Shown: positions 44,017 to 55,560 of the stretch, in pieces | Layout of the letters: each line of letters starts with the position of its first letter | Position numbering within the stretch: the first letter of the stretch is position 1 | Origin: Nephrocerus scutellatus | Taxonomy: Eukaryota; Arthropoda; Insecta; Diptera; Pipunculidae | Direction of reading: 5' to 3' | DNA: 64,000 nucleotides | Assembly: GCA_947095585.1 (NCBI GenBank) | Contig: OX352764.1 | Coordinates: 76,184,816-76,248,815, forward strand | Translations under genes and position numbers: made by a program | Notes under the pieces: generated by a model | Told to the model about the DNA's origin: nothing | What the model saw: the letters and a program-made list of their open reading frames with translations, nothing else | Databases searched by the model: none

Positions 44017-45489
44017 GTGCACTCATTGTATAGAGATTGTGCTGAACAGCCGAACAGGCTTCCTTGTTACAAAAAAAATCACGGTTATCAGGAGGCCATG
44101 ACTAGACTCCGGTTGTAGAAGAGCACTTCATGTAATATACTGTAGCCTGTATAATTAGTAAATATTAGTTTACAAGGCGATGAAGGAATTGCAAAACAAT
44201 AAAAAAAAAGTAAACCTTTTTTTTAAATACACATCACCATACCGCAAGTATTATTGTACGATTGTTGCGCAATCCATGCGAATGGTGCAAACGGACGTTG
44301 TTGCCATGAGTGTGCAATGTTATTACATCGTTTTGAAATTAAGCATTCTTGTCAATACGAATAAAAACTTGCGAATATTTCCATCAATCAATGTCAAAAA
44401 GTTGGTTTGACTTTGACGGTCGCAAACATCAAGTAGTCGTCAGTCAGTCAGTTCAGTAGACAAGTCATCAAAAGCTTTGTACCCATAAAAACTTCTAGCT
44501 TAAGCCATCTTAAAAATGCAATCAAATACGGATTTCTGAAACTGTCACAACAACCTGGTGACTAGATCGTATTCGAAGTAAACTTTTAGAGCAACCCTTG
44601 TAATTACTTACAACAAATACAAATGTTTCAATGAACTTTTAAATAAGTGACGTGCGTCTTCATAGTTTTTCTAATTAAGATATCACCTCTAGAAATGCAG
44701 TTACATAGCTAAAGTAGAATTCAGCATTATAGAGCACAGAAATTTTCATTCTTTTAAGCGATATTATCTTATGTTAAAAAGTTAAAAAGAAAACGGCCAC
44801 ACAATAATTGACGAGCACTGAACAAGCGCAGAAAACTGCTCACCGGAATGTGCCACAAACGTCAAGTTTTCAAGATGAATGGCATTGGCAATCAATCTTA
44901 GCTGATTACCGATGGCGAAGTGAAATTTGGGGCGATATGGTAACCAATGAATCACTGAAAGGATGACGTCAAGACTGTACAGGCGTATAAGGCTGCTGTC
45001 TATATGAAATGTGCATTCACTAACATACTCTTTGCACATCGATCATATTCCACGCAATTTGCACGAAATTTATGTACCATATGCGCCAAGTAGGTATGTG
45101 ACGTTGAAGTCATGAATTATTATTCCGATCTTTTGAATCTGATGTACTCGTAAGCGAAGAATTCCAATAAATTCAAGAAACAAAATAAAATGATTAATGA
45201 CTTTTTACAACTTAATGCTAATTGATTTATGATTAATTGTTTACTAGTGCTGCGCAATTTTTTACAACTCATTGTGCAATTTAAATTATGAATTTTTAAC
45301 ATTAATCATTTTAAGTTTTTAAAAGATTAATGTTATGTGGTTAAATAAATAAAAAACAAAAATATGAAAATAAAATTTGTTTATTAAAATTAGTACATAG
45401 GTTTCGGAGTAATTTTGATGAATATCATTGAACAGAATAACTCGGGCTGTGATTAATTACGCGACCTTACACTAACGTGACTTCAACAA
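44017..45489. other. intergenic, no supported gene
   Basis: AT-rich DNA with only short ORFs (up to 85 codons, 44782-45039 minus) that carry no domain. No repeat was recognised. Confidence 0.4.
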
Positions 45490-45905
45490 GTATCAATAGC
45501 AAGTATGAACCACCTTGCTGCCAGGAAGTCTATCGCCCGAGAAAGAGAATGCTGTACGACGAGAAGTCATCGTCCAGCACCCGTGCCTTTTGCTTTCTTA
45601 GATCCATCTGATGTTCAGTTTCAAATCTGAATTCTTTCTTGGTGTTCATTATTAATTCAAAGTTCTGTTTGAATTCGAGTTTTTGCACCAAGTTATCACA
45701 GCATGCTCGCTAAGTGAGTCAGCTTGCCCAGTGACTCCACTATCCCTCTTGCCCAGCTGTCCTCTGAAGTAGCCTTCCTTGCTCAAACGGATTTTGGTTT
45801 CCCTGGATTTGCTTTCTACCACTAAGTATAGTGGGAGTAGCCGAAGGATCGCCTCCATGCCCGCTGTTAGGCAGGTTCTCATGACCTAAACACAGACCAG
45901 CCTAA
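45490..45905 (-). mobile_element. R1/LOA-like LINE fragment (RT-RNase H linker)
   Basis: On the minus strand 45882-45652 reads TCLTAGMEAILRLLPLYLVV, the 'TTPTxALExLLxLxPLxLxxE' block that joins RT and RNase H in R1/LOA/I-type elements, followed by ESKSRETKIRLSKEG. A minus-strand AGGTGAGGTTAGGCTGGTCT borders it at about 45915. No RT or RNase H core remains. Confidence 0.55.
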
Positions 45906-45949
45906 CCTCACCTCTCCTCACCATTAAAATCCGTCATAAATGTGAGTTG

Positions 45950-46886
45950 AACTCACTATATCTATGGGGATGGAGTGATAACTGAGGGGATGACGGATAT
46001 TAGTGTTGATTCTATGGTTTTCTGGGTCGCTGAGTTGAATGGTGATGGTAAGAAAGCTCTAGGGGGATGGGGTCGATAACTGAGGGGGATGGTGATCGAT
46101 ATTAATGTTGATTCTATGGTTTGCGGGGGCTGAGTTGAATGGTGATGGTAAGAGAGCTCTAGGGGGATGGGGTCGATAACCTGGGAGGGGGGGCGTGACC
46201 GATATTAGTGTTGATTCTATGGTTATCGGGGCCGCTGAGTTGAATGGTGATGGTAAGCTCTAGGGGGATGGGGTCGATAACTGAGGGGGGTGGTGATCGA
46301 TATTAGTGTTGATTCTATGGTTATCGGGGCCGCTGAGTTGAATGGTGATGGTAAGACAGCTCTAGGGGGATGGGGTCGATAACTGAGGGGGATGGTGATC
46401 GATATTAATGTTAATTCTATGGTTTGCGGGGGCTGAGTTGAATGGTGATGGTAAGAGAGCTCTAGGGGGATGGGGTCGATAACCTGGGGGGGGGCGTGAC
46501 CGATATTAGTGTTGATTCTATGGTTATCGGGGCCGCTGAGTTGAATGGTGATGGTAAGCTCTAGGGGGATGGGGTCGATAACTGAGGGGGGTGGTGATCG
46601 ATATTAGTGTCGATTCTATGGTTTTCGGGGCCGCTGAGTTGAATCATGATGGTACGACAACTCTAGGGGGATGGTCGCCCAAACTTCAAATTGGAAAAAG
46701 TAGATTAGTAGCCGTGTTTTGGATATGTTAAATTGACATAGATTTTTGAAATCTGCCGCTAAATAATAAATTTTGTTAATAAAAACTGTAATTTTACCTT
46801 ATAGATAGATATCATTTTTTTCCTAACACTGCCTAATAGAAGATTGGGATAAATATATACCTGGGCAACGCCAGGTAATCAGCTAG
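45950..46886 (+). mobile_element. Helitron-like element with internal minisatellite
   Basis: The 3' end has Helitron hallmarks: ACCTGG-GCAACG-CCAGGT, a 6-bp stem at 46859-46876, then TAATCAG and terminal CTAG (46883-46886) followed by T. Upstream is unique sequence (46680-46850) and the ~100-bp minisatellite. The 5' end was not located; it may lie in the 45900-45960 region. There is no Rep/helicase coding, so the element is non-autonomous. Confidence 0.55.
45961..46675 (+). repeat. ~100-bp G-rich minisatellite with three-unit higher-order pattern
   Basis: Seven units, each with GATAACTGAGGGGG-type, CGATATTAGTGTTGATTCTA and CGCTGAGTTGAATGGTGATG blocks. The CTAGGGGGATGG joint recurs at about 46061, 46161, 46261, 46364, 46464, 46563 and 46665 (99-103 bp). 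Unit variants repeat in the order B-C-D-B-C-D': B has TTTGCGGGGGCTGAG, C has AACCTGGG-GGGGCGTGACCG, D has GAGGGGGGTGGTGATCG. Confidence 0.9.
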
Positions 46887-47019
46887 TATATAATAATAAT
46901 AAATTGCAAGAGCTACAGTTCGAAAATACACACATCTCAAAGTAAGAGCCATGATACAAAGTCGATAAGGTGAGGCGAGGTGAGGTGAGATCCATAATAT
47001 GAGTCGCTCAACGCCTAAA

Positions 47020-47255
47020 CCACTGTACGTATCGAAGCCATATTCATGCCATATGTTCGTTTGGTGCTCCGATAAGTTTATGTTATTTACGAACCGGTAG
47101 GTAGTGCAGAAATCGAAAGGTCATCACGCTTACACTACTGCACGTATCGAAGAATATTAAAACCATATGTTCGTTTGCTGCCCCGATAAGTTTGTCTATT
47201 TTTTGGGCACTGTAGGTGGCGGTTGAGTCAAAATACTTATGAAAATGTCATTAGT
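47020..47255 (+). repeat. two-unit tandem repeat, ~112 bp
   Basis: ACGTATCGAAG...CCATATGTTCGTTTG-TGC-CCGATAAGTTT occurs at about 47022-47080 and again at about 47134-47195. The units differ at several positions. It may belong to a larger unrecognised element next to the Helitron-like end. Confidence 0.6.
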
Positions 47256-50200
47256 TTGGTTATTAGTTATTTCATGTCACACAAAGTGTTGTGAATAACT
47301 TTTGTCGTATTTCTTGACCTAGGCATTACTACACACCCTTCTCTATCCCTGGGAGGGGGAATATAAAATGTTATAAGCCAACGCGGTGGTAAAAGAAAGA
47401 CTGCGGTTCATGTGTGCGGGTAGGGAAGTGAACAGTGGGTTTATTATGAATGAAGACTTGAGGTGCAATGGGATTCAGGTTCTGTTTGTAATTACCATTC
47501 AAGTTAATGTGGTAAAACCAATTAAGCGGTACTTTCCCTAATCTGTAAAACAGATCTAATTTGTTTAAAGTCTCATTATTGACGTTTTCAATTTATGGTA
47601 CAACGAGCCAAAAAAATTTTCTTTTTTATTATCTTTGAATTTCAGACTCATCACCAGCGCTCTCGTGGGACAGCATTCTACATACCAAAGTAAATCTTCC
47701 CGCAACACACTCACTTACACGCAATCAAAATCATTGGTGACTTCGACCCATGGAGTCGTTTGCGTTAACTCGTATTTTGCAGCAATCGACAATAAATCAA
47801 TTAAGCCTTATTTTTAGGCCTGCTATGCACGCACGCACGTGGGACCGCGTCAACCGTGAACCAGTTTCTTATTCTGAGGAGGTGGAGAGATGGCTCTTTG
47901 AAATAAATTTAAATATACTCAAGTATGGACTTTTGCTAGTTGGTAATAAATTTGGTAATAAAAAGCTATTCGGGCTATTCAAAGTCCGACTGGGAAAACT
48001 AAAAACTATGAATTTATTCAATTAGCTCATAGCTATAAACTACTCGATGAAGTGACACTTTGTAATGTTTTATTTTCTGCTAGAAATTGAACGTTTACGG
48101 CGTGTTGGAATATTAGACAGCCAAGCGTAGCAATAAACTATGAACGTTTTACCTCAGAGACTTTGTTAATCGAAAGCGTGTAGTTGTCAGCCACATAGTG
48201 TGTGGATTACCATACTCTTGAGTATGTGTTCGCACACTATACGAATATTCGAGTGCACATTAATCTGCTCATTTTCACTTCCAAGTGACACCACCGCACT
48301 ACCTACACAATAATTAATTTATTCCGTTCAGGCATTTAAAATCAAATTTGCTTTAAAAAATCTAAATTCAAACATCATCTGACACATTTCAATTTCATTT
48401 TCAATAATCGCTGAGCGCTTAACACACTTGCACATTTGCACATTTGACATGGCGGACAATTTACGAGTGTACTTACCGCACCTCAGCCGTCAGCCGTCAG
48501 ACGCGAGCCTCACCAATCTAAGTCTAGTCGACAAGTTTAGCGGGGCGTACGCTTTTTTCGGAGTCATTTCTCGCACATTGAAATCACTTAAAAATGTCAA
48601 ATATAACGATTGTGCGCTAACTGTCACTTAATGTGGTCGAGTTTTTTGTTTGTTTGTGTGCCATAACGCCACAACCATCATCACCAACCGCAGTTTAACG
48701 TCAGCGATTTGTGCACAGCTCGGCACAGCAGCAGCCAGCAGCTCATGAATTATGCAAAAGGACATGTGCAGATATTTATCTGTACAATTCTTTTTAATTC
48801 GATTAATTAAATTTTATTGACAGTTGGAATTAATTGCATATATGCGAGCATAAGCTGTTGAGTAGTGGAATTGCTTTCAATTGATGCTAGGTACATACAG
48901 CTCTTTACGTTCGTTGTGTTGGAGTCACTATTTAACAGAATATGGAGACATAAAAACTGTTTTTTGTATTTGTTTTAAGGTTGATTAGAAATACGTCGAA
49001 TATCACTAATTGAAAAAAATTATTTAATAACTTCATTAGTAACTCATTCATTAGGAATTGTTAAATGGCCAGCTAAAGAATCCACTATACGTATAACTAT
49101 ACGTTAGCATAGGGATTAACATTGAAAAATGGAGGGCACACACTAGACACCAAGAAAATAAATAACAAACTAATAAACGGGTAGCGGTCTCCTATATCCA
49201 TTAAATATGCAAGGATGCAACTGAAATTGTTAAAATAATCGAGGTAAAGCTTCATCGTTAAGTTTCGAGTACAAGTTATTCTCCTCTATCTTATAAGACA
49301 GGATAATAACCCTATCCGCCAAGGCCCTTATCGTTTCTAGGCAAATTCATAACTGTTCAGATTTTTACTCTCAGACAAGAAACGGAAAAGTGTCTTAGAC
49401 TTTCACAGTTTTTTACCAAAGTCGAACTTTATAATGTAGTTTTGACCAGACAAGTCTGATAAGGTATGTAAACCAAAGACATGTTTCTGGATAACTATTA
49501 AATGTAGGTTGTCCTGTCCCAAAAAGTTTAACCAGACGATATCGATATCATCAAGTTAAATCTAATAGGAGTACAAGACACTTTCCGGAAATTTGCAGCA
49601 ACCAATTAAAGTTCATACTTCGACTAGAATTCAGAATTGGTCTTTGAGAAGAGCGGATTCATAATAAAGCATTAAACCGAAACGAGTGGTTTACGGATGC
49701 TTAAACTCAAATAAATAAAGTGTTCATCTTCAGTAACAAATACCATAAGGTTTGAGACAACGGTCATACAAGTCTCTTAATGGATTCAAGACCTGGGTGG
49801 TCAGAAATTTGCACTCTTAAATCCTAGGCGATTTTAATTATAAAAAAGTCTTACTGAATATTTTTGGATTTGCGTGTGATGAAAAACCATTTCTGACGTG
49901 GAAGAATTAAAAATATAAATTATTACCATATGTACATATATATACATATACATATTATTGGCACATTCAGAAATAAATTGTCAAATGAGAATAGTATAAT
50001 ATTATAACTCACATTTAACAACTTCATTGTCCCATGAATCATTTAGGGTAAGCAAGAATTGTAAATTGTACTGTGGTGCTCATGCTCATAGATAAATGTC
50101 ACATATGATTCTTAATTGGTCATAATGGGGGGTTAAGTTGAGACATAAACTTTGGCACTTTTTTTAAATACTCGTATTCGTGTGCATATATTAATGATTC

Positions 50201-50289
50201 GAAGCACTGGATGTTGTAGAGAAATACAAAAAAAAAAACTTTTCTTCACACTTCTATAGACAATATAGAGTGACTGTTTTCTACACTAT
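47256..50289. other. long repeat-poor region upstream of the elB-like gene
   Basis: No transposon protein was recognised in 3 kb. The sub-region 48200-48900 is compositionally balanced and holds GATTAATTAAATTTTATTGA near 48797 and a minus-strand CTGAGGTGCG|GTAAGT donor-like site at about 48480. It is a candidate regulatory or 5'-exon area, but nothing proves this. Confidence 0.3.
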
Positions 50290-50580
50290 AACCTCGCCTC
50301 GAAAGTAGGCATTATCCACACTGGTTTGTTAAAAAAGAAAATACTATTGTTATTTACTCCAGTTTCAGCGAACACACATACGCACAGTAGTTTTGCATTG
50401 CGTATGAACAGTTTAGCAGAAAAATTGTTTTGGCCGTACCTACATAAGTGACTATCGTGCTCGTTAGATTGCCACAATCGCCTACCGCCTTACGCTTGTG
50501 AAGCTTCTAACTCGCACGATAACGTCCACTTTCCTAGCTGGTTATGTAATATCCTATTACACAATTATGTTACGAAATAT
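50290..50580 (-). repeat. dispersed repeat shared with 38640-38910
   Basis: On the minus strand ATTACATAACCAGCTAGGAA, GTGGACGTTATCGTGCGAGT, GTCACTTATGTAGG, ACAATTTTTCTGCTAAACTG and GTGTGTTCGCTGAAACTG appear in the same order as in the plus-strand copy. The conserved peptide frame here is 50477-50286. Confidence 0.6.
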
Positions 50581-51087
50581 CGTTGGCTATTAGTGGCTAT
50601 TATATGTAAATCGTCAGGTTTGTAGAAAAGCTTGTAACTCTGAAATTGAGGTATTCTACATACATATTTGCTTACTGTAAGCAGGAGTTACGAGTTTTGT
50701 TCTTTAGTTCTGGCCGGAGCTACTAACTATTCCAGGGAAATTCGTTACGTGTTAAAGGTAGGAAGGAGAAATGATAACGAATTTAAATTTTTCAAGGAGC
50801 TACGAGCTTTTCTATAAGGCTGCGCTTACAGAGTTGCTACAAGTGGCACGTTATTACAAACGTACAAAGCCGACAATTTACATATCCATATAGGGACAAT
50901 AAACATATTATTATATCATTAATTTATCGAGTAGATGCTTTCAGTTTTAAAACAGAAAACTCATATTACGCATGACGATATGTGAACTTGTATGCATTAT
51001 CCAAAATTCTATCCAAATCCCTACCATTATAAATTCAACACAAACACAACACAACACTCAAAACATCAAATCGAAATTAGTCAGGTA
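50581..51087. other. no feature seen
   Basis: AT-rich spacer. It carries repeated words (GTAACTCTGAAATTG, GAGTTACGAGTTTTG, GAGCTACGAGCTTTTC at 50634-50815) that hint at a small decayed repeat. Confidence 0.3.
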
Positions 51088-51478
51088 AGGGCGCTCTCAC
51101 AATGGAAAAACTTACTACTTAAGACTTACACGTTTTCAACATAACGAGCAAATTTTTCCATACAATTCATACATTCTTGTAAGTATTAAGTACTAAGGCT
51201 GTTTTCGAAAGGAAGACTTCTTTGTGGAACCTATCTTATTCAAATAAGTCCCTCGCGAGGTGGCTTATTTTATGTCTCTGTCTTGCAGAAAAATCTAATT
51301 TGGTTTCCAAAATTAAAAAGAAACTCAATTATTATTTGGATTTTGTTGTCAAAAGTATATGAAATCGATTCGAACGATTTTACTGACTTATTTAAGATGG
51401 CGACAAATAAGTCAATAATTCTGAAATATATATTCGTTTCGGAAACAGCCTAAGTTTTGACATTGTGAGGGCACGCTA
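51088..51478. mobile_element. fold-back MITE interrupted by a second MITE
   Basis: Outer ends: CTCACAATGGAAAAACTTAC at about 51096, and on the right the reverse complement of CTCACAATGTCAAAACTTAG (about 51450-51470). Pairing extends inward over TACTTAA-ACTTACA, giving an imperfect stem of roughly 38 bp. Removing the inner MITE restores a ~140-bp fold-back element. No ORF is present. Confidence 0.6.
51197..51450. mobile_element. PIF/Harbinger-like MITE, 254 bp
   Basis: The terminal inverted repeat is GGCTGTTTTCGAAA (51197-51210) against TTTCGGAAACAGCC (51437-51450), 13 of 14 pairs. It is flanked by TAA on both sides (51194-51196 and 51451-51453), the 3-bp TWA duplication typical of PIF/Harbinger. 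It carries no transposase. Confidence 0.75.
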
Positions 51479-52129
51479 ACTTAATGTAACAAATTCATAT
51501 TTAAATTCACTTGATCATCGTGATACTGTGAACTGCAAATGTCAAGAAATTACAAAAAACGTACAGAAATTGACACAAAACCACTATTGTGGCTTTTCGA
51601 ATGCCATAGTCTGCCCAAACTATCTTGTTTTGTGTTTTTTAGCGAAGGGAATTGAATTTTCAATGGATTCATATCAACATTTAACATGACTTACACTAGC
51701 AGACACCACCAAATTAGCAGCAACAAATCCTACAGTGCCTGTCGTGTTTGAGTCTGCAATAAAATTATACGTCAACAATTGGAAAACCCACTGACATCTT
51801 AACCACTTAACCGACCGAACAAATGTACTTTAATTGTAATTCGGTGAAAATGTCGCAATAGAAAATCGACAGCAGTTTAAAAATTTAAAATCGACATGCT
51901 TTTTAAGCGCTTTTTGGTAGTTGTGCCATTATTTTTGCACGACTCTTCCAATATTTTTGGCTCATTGCGCCGCTGCACGTTTTTCTTGTTTATAATTATT
52001 TCGTAACTAGCCGTTTTTTTTGTCTTTGAACGCTTTAATCATTTCAAGGCACGGTGGGCCATATGTCTGTCTGTCGAACAATTTGCTTGGCATTTGACGT
52101 GATATGAGAGAATGGTTTTTTTTGTGTAA
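51479..52129. other. no feature seen
   Basis: AT-rich spacer between the MITE pair and the family B 3' end, with no supported feature. Confidence 0.4.
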
Positions 52130-52665
52130 CTACTCTAGACCCTATGGCAGACACTGAAAGATCTATTGTTTATTCTAAGAGACGTACCACCTCCCTAATG
52201 AACGATAGTAGATAGGAATTTCTCAACTCCGCCGTCGAGGAAAGATGCGTCTCCTCAACCAAAGTAATGCTGGGCATTCACAGAGAATATGGTCGGATGT
52301 GTCTTCATCCTCCTAGCAAAACCTACATTCTGTCTCTGAGCCTGAACCAATTTTGTTGAGCCACAATGACTTGTTAGAAAGCTCATTAGCCCCGTAATGC
52401 TATACCTATTAAAATTAATGATTTCCTTGTAGGAAATTGGCCTGATTAGTTATTTGGATTGCTTAAGCCACGGGACACCTTCCCAGATAGCCAGACGAAG
52501 TTTGTGTTACCAACAATTTATCAGTCCGGTGGCGGCAGCCCAAGTGACACCACAGTAGGGTTCCGGTCCTATGAATGCAGATTCCCAGCCAGCCCTAGCT
52601 GTTCATCTGCAGATTCGTTGCCTGCAATTCCCTGATTACCAGGGACTTGTGTGGCAGGCATGAGA
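52130..52665 (-). mobile_element. non-LTR retrotransposon family B, RNase H end and 3' terminus
   Basis: On the minus strand from 52660: QVPGNQGIAGNESADEQ (the last RNase H motif, 'WVPGHxGIxGNExADELA'), then a decayed C-terminus. The stretch RLRDRM*VLLGG, HIRPYSL and MPSITLV corresponds to the C-terminal zinc-knuckle region. It ends with CAGTGTCTGCCATAGGG and a short A-tract at about 52120. Copies of the same stretch lie at 56765-57055 and 61865-62010. Confidence 0.7.
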
Positions 52666-52764
52666 GAATGATTGCATAGTTTAGTAATTATTTATTTCAT
52701 CCATTTCAACAGTAAGATTCAAATCTTATTAAAAATAGTTAATTCTTAAACAAATATTTAAATA

Positions 52765-52850
52765 AATATCACTTACGGTAGTGCAGTTGTTAGAATCATT
52801 GACTCCCACTCGGATGACGAAGCATTCGATTTCCGACGTGTCAAAAAAAT
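52765..52850 (+). repeat. tRNA-like sequence, SINE head or tRNA pseudogene
   Basis: GGTAGTGCAGTTGTTAGAAT (A-box-like) is followed about 35 nt later by CATTCGATTTCCGACG (B-box-like, two changes). The spacing fits a tRNA-derived promoter. The cloverleaf stems are incomplete, so it is not called as a tRNA gene. Confidence 0.35.
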
Positions 52851-53660
52851 GAAAAAAAATGCACGAATATATTTCAGTGCCCTTATCATCTAGATTACAA
52901 GTACACATGATACGATGCTACTTACATGTATGAATAAGTTTTATTTATCAAAATGTAGAGCTATCTATGTGGGTTTATGAGCACAATATTGTAATTTGTG
53001 CATGCTCGGGTGTGAACTCAACTCCACCCCCCCACAATATCTTATTTCCCTCTTCTATTCTAAAATACCCAAGCCCACGCTGTGCCTATCGCTTGAAGCG
53101 CTAATTATAAAAAATTAAATAAATAAATGCATACATATTTGAGGAGCGTTACACTAAGAAAAAAAATTTAGTTTGCTTAAAAGGTATATTGGTTACTTAG
53201 TTGTCCTTGTGTACGAAAATAAGATATCTCTGTCATACCTCCTTTTCTCAATTGTATCTATTGCGTTTGCAGCAAGTGTACTGCTCAACTAATATCAATA
53301 TACAACAAGAACGCAGAGCGTTTGCTGCACAAACTGCACGCAATTTGGACGCTCGACGACGAGGCTTTAACGTGGTTATGTGTGCACTGCATCATAAAAC
53401 CAAATGTATTTCAAGAAACATTTGCTTTGACGAGGTCCGCGGTGAGCGACTAAAGGAATGCGTGTGTGCATCAGTCATAAGCCAGCTATGCCAGATATTT
53501 GTATAGTGCTTTCTAAACTTCAACCGATTACTGAAAATTGACAGCAAAATAGGTCTGCTTGGTCTGCTACAGACCGTGCAGATGAACTGCAGCTAACGCG
53601 GTTGATGTGATTTTCAGTACGAATTCTTCCCCTCTGTTTTTTTTGTAATTTATATGACGA
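52851..53660. other. no supported gene
   Basis: AT-rich, with a 101-codon frame at 53201-53506 that has mixed composition, no domain and no supporting context. I treat it as chance. Confidence 0.35.
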
Positions 53661-55002
53661 CTAGCTGACCGACCCGACAGACGTTGTCCTGTCCAACTTT
53701 CAATAAATTTCGTTGTGATTGTTTTGTGAATTTGTGAACAGCTATTTAAAATGTCAAATCAAAGTAAAATTGAGAAAAAAGGTGAACCAAATGATTTATT
53801 TCCATTAAATTAGAAATCGCAATGAATCTCAAGGTGTTTTATTTACATTTCGATTTCGATTGCAATGTCATAGCAAACCAATCGAAGCAAACCTTTCCTT
53901 TTTTTGGTTGTTTGCTTGAATATCACTATTTCGTTCATTGCAATGCTTTATGATACACGACAATTTTGTTGGTGAAAGGCGTGGCGAGGAGAAAATTTAG
54001 TACGATATGAAAAATAATTTTGTGTTGCGATGTGAGTCACATTATTGGTCACATTACATTTTTAAATTTTGGGAATTAAGTCATTTCTTAACCGATATGT
54101 ATGAAATTCGGTATAATCTTTTGAGGATCCTTTAGGGGTCTTTTGAGGGTTTTTTGGTGGTTTATAAACGTCTTTTAAGAGTCTTTTGGGGGTCTTTTGA
54201 GGTCTTTTTGGGAGTCTTTTGAGGGTCCTTAGGGCTCTTTTGTGGGTCTTTTTGGTGTCTTTTGGGGGTATGTTGGGAAGTCTTTTGAAGATTTTTTGAA
54301 GTTTGGGGGTCCTTTAAGGGCTTTTGATGATCTTTTGGGGATCTTTAATGATTTTTTGGGGATCTTTTTTAATTCCTTTGAGAGTCTTTTGGTGGCCCTT
54401 TAGGGATCTTGTTAGGTTCTATTAGGGGTCTTCTGGGGGTCTCTTGATGTTCTCTGGGGGTCTTTTGATGGTCTTCTAGGATATTTTGGGAGTCAAAAAA
54501 GTTTCACTTCAACCGCGCGCAGAAGGAATTTATCGTTTTCCGAATTTTCCTACTCTCTTTTGTAATTTTTCCGAATTTTCTTTTGGTAAATATTTCTCCG
54601 GGAGCATAACGAACAAAATAAAAAAAGAATCAACCAATTGTCCCTTCGTCAGGTATGATCGAGAGTGCATAAATAAGTTATGATTATTGCAGTTTGTCAG
54701 AATTCTCTTACTTTTGTCTTTCTTTCCCAGCACCATAACGAACAAAACAAAAAAAAAGAAAAGAATTACGCAAATCCATCGTTCAAATCTTGAGTTGTGG
54801 GCGCGAGTTCATACATACAAAAATTCCATGGAAAAGAGTACTTTCTGTTTTTCCCGAATTTTCAAATTTTCTGGCAACATTTCCAATTTTTCCTTACTCA
54901 GACTATGGGGAACATTTTAAAATAAAAGTGAGCCAAATCTGTCTAGCCGTTCTCAAGTGATCCGGTTACCAACGAACAGCATTTTATTTTTATTTATATA
55001 GA
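53661..55002 (-). mobile_element. Helitron-like element with internal GGGTCTTTT array
   Basis: Read on the minus strand it starts TCTATATAAATAAAAATAAA (55002 down) and passes CTGTTCGTTGGTAACCGGAT and the CGGCTAGACAGATTTGGCTC block (about 54955-54930). It ends GTCTGTCGGGTCGGTCAGCTAG at 53661 followed by T. A 5' TC, a 3' CTAG and these flanks are typical of insect Helitron/helentron-derived elements. It has no coding capacity. A 3' hairpin is weak, so the class is likely but not certain. Confidence 0.55.
54115..54495 (+). repeat. degenerate GGGTCTTTTG-type minisatellite
   Basis: About 30 irregular units of roughly 10-14 bp built on GGGGTCTTTTG with many variants (GGATCTTTAATG, GGTCTTCTGG). It lies inside the Helitron-like element. 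The reverse-complement array at 55005-55270 is its partner. Confidence 0.85.
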
Positions 55003-55560
55003 TAAAAAGACCCAAAAAGACCATCAAAGAATTACCAAAACCCCATAATAATCATAAAAAGACCCCCAAATGACCCCGAAATATCCTCAAAAGTCACCCA
55101 AAGACACCCAAAAGACCTCCATAAGACCCCCGAAAGACGCTCAAAAGACTTCCAAAATACTTTCCAAAGACCCCAAAAATACCCTCAAAAGATTCCCAAA
55201 AGACCTCCAAAAAAAGGACAAAATATCACCAAAAGACAACCAAAATACCCTAAAAGGCACCCAAAAGGCCATACCGAATTTATTACCAATCGATTCAGAT
55301 GTAGCTTTGTTCCCGAAATTCCATTCTCTAATGACCGTTTCCATAGGAACAAGTCTTTTAGTCGCATCTTAGTTCTACATACCAAATTTCATACAAATCG
55401 CTTGAGAAATTGCTTCGTTACAAGAATTCAAAAATGTAACACAAAACTATTTTTGATACCGTGCTAAATTTTCTCCTCGTCGCCGATAAAGTTGTTTCAC
55501 TTACAAGAAATATTCTGGAGTTTAGCCGACATTTTTGTTCCCCGTTTTATATTTTGTTCA
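55003..55560 (+). mobile_element. partial inverted copy of the 53661-55002 element
   Basis: After an AAAAGACCCCC-type array (55005-55270), the reverse complement of 55330-55495 matches 53985-54115: GTATGAAATTTGGTAT against GTATGAAATTCGGTATAATC, and GAGGAGAAAATTTAGCACGG against GAGGAGAAAATTTAGTACGA. The two copies thus lie in opposite orientation and touch at 55002/55003. Confidence 0.7.

Noticed and set aside
53201..53506. 101-codon plus-strand ORF as a gene
   Set aside because: Unremarkable composition with many Cys/Leu from short repeats of codons, no motif, no neighbour evidence.
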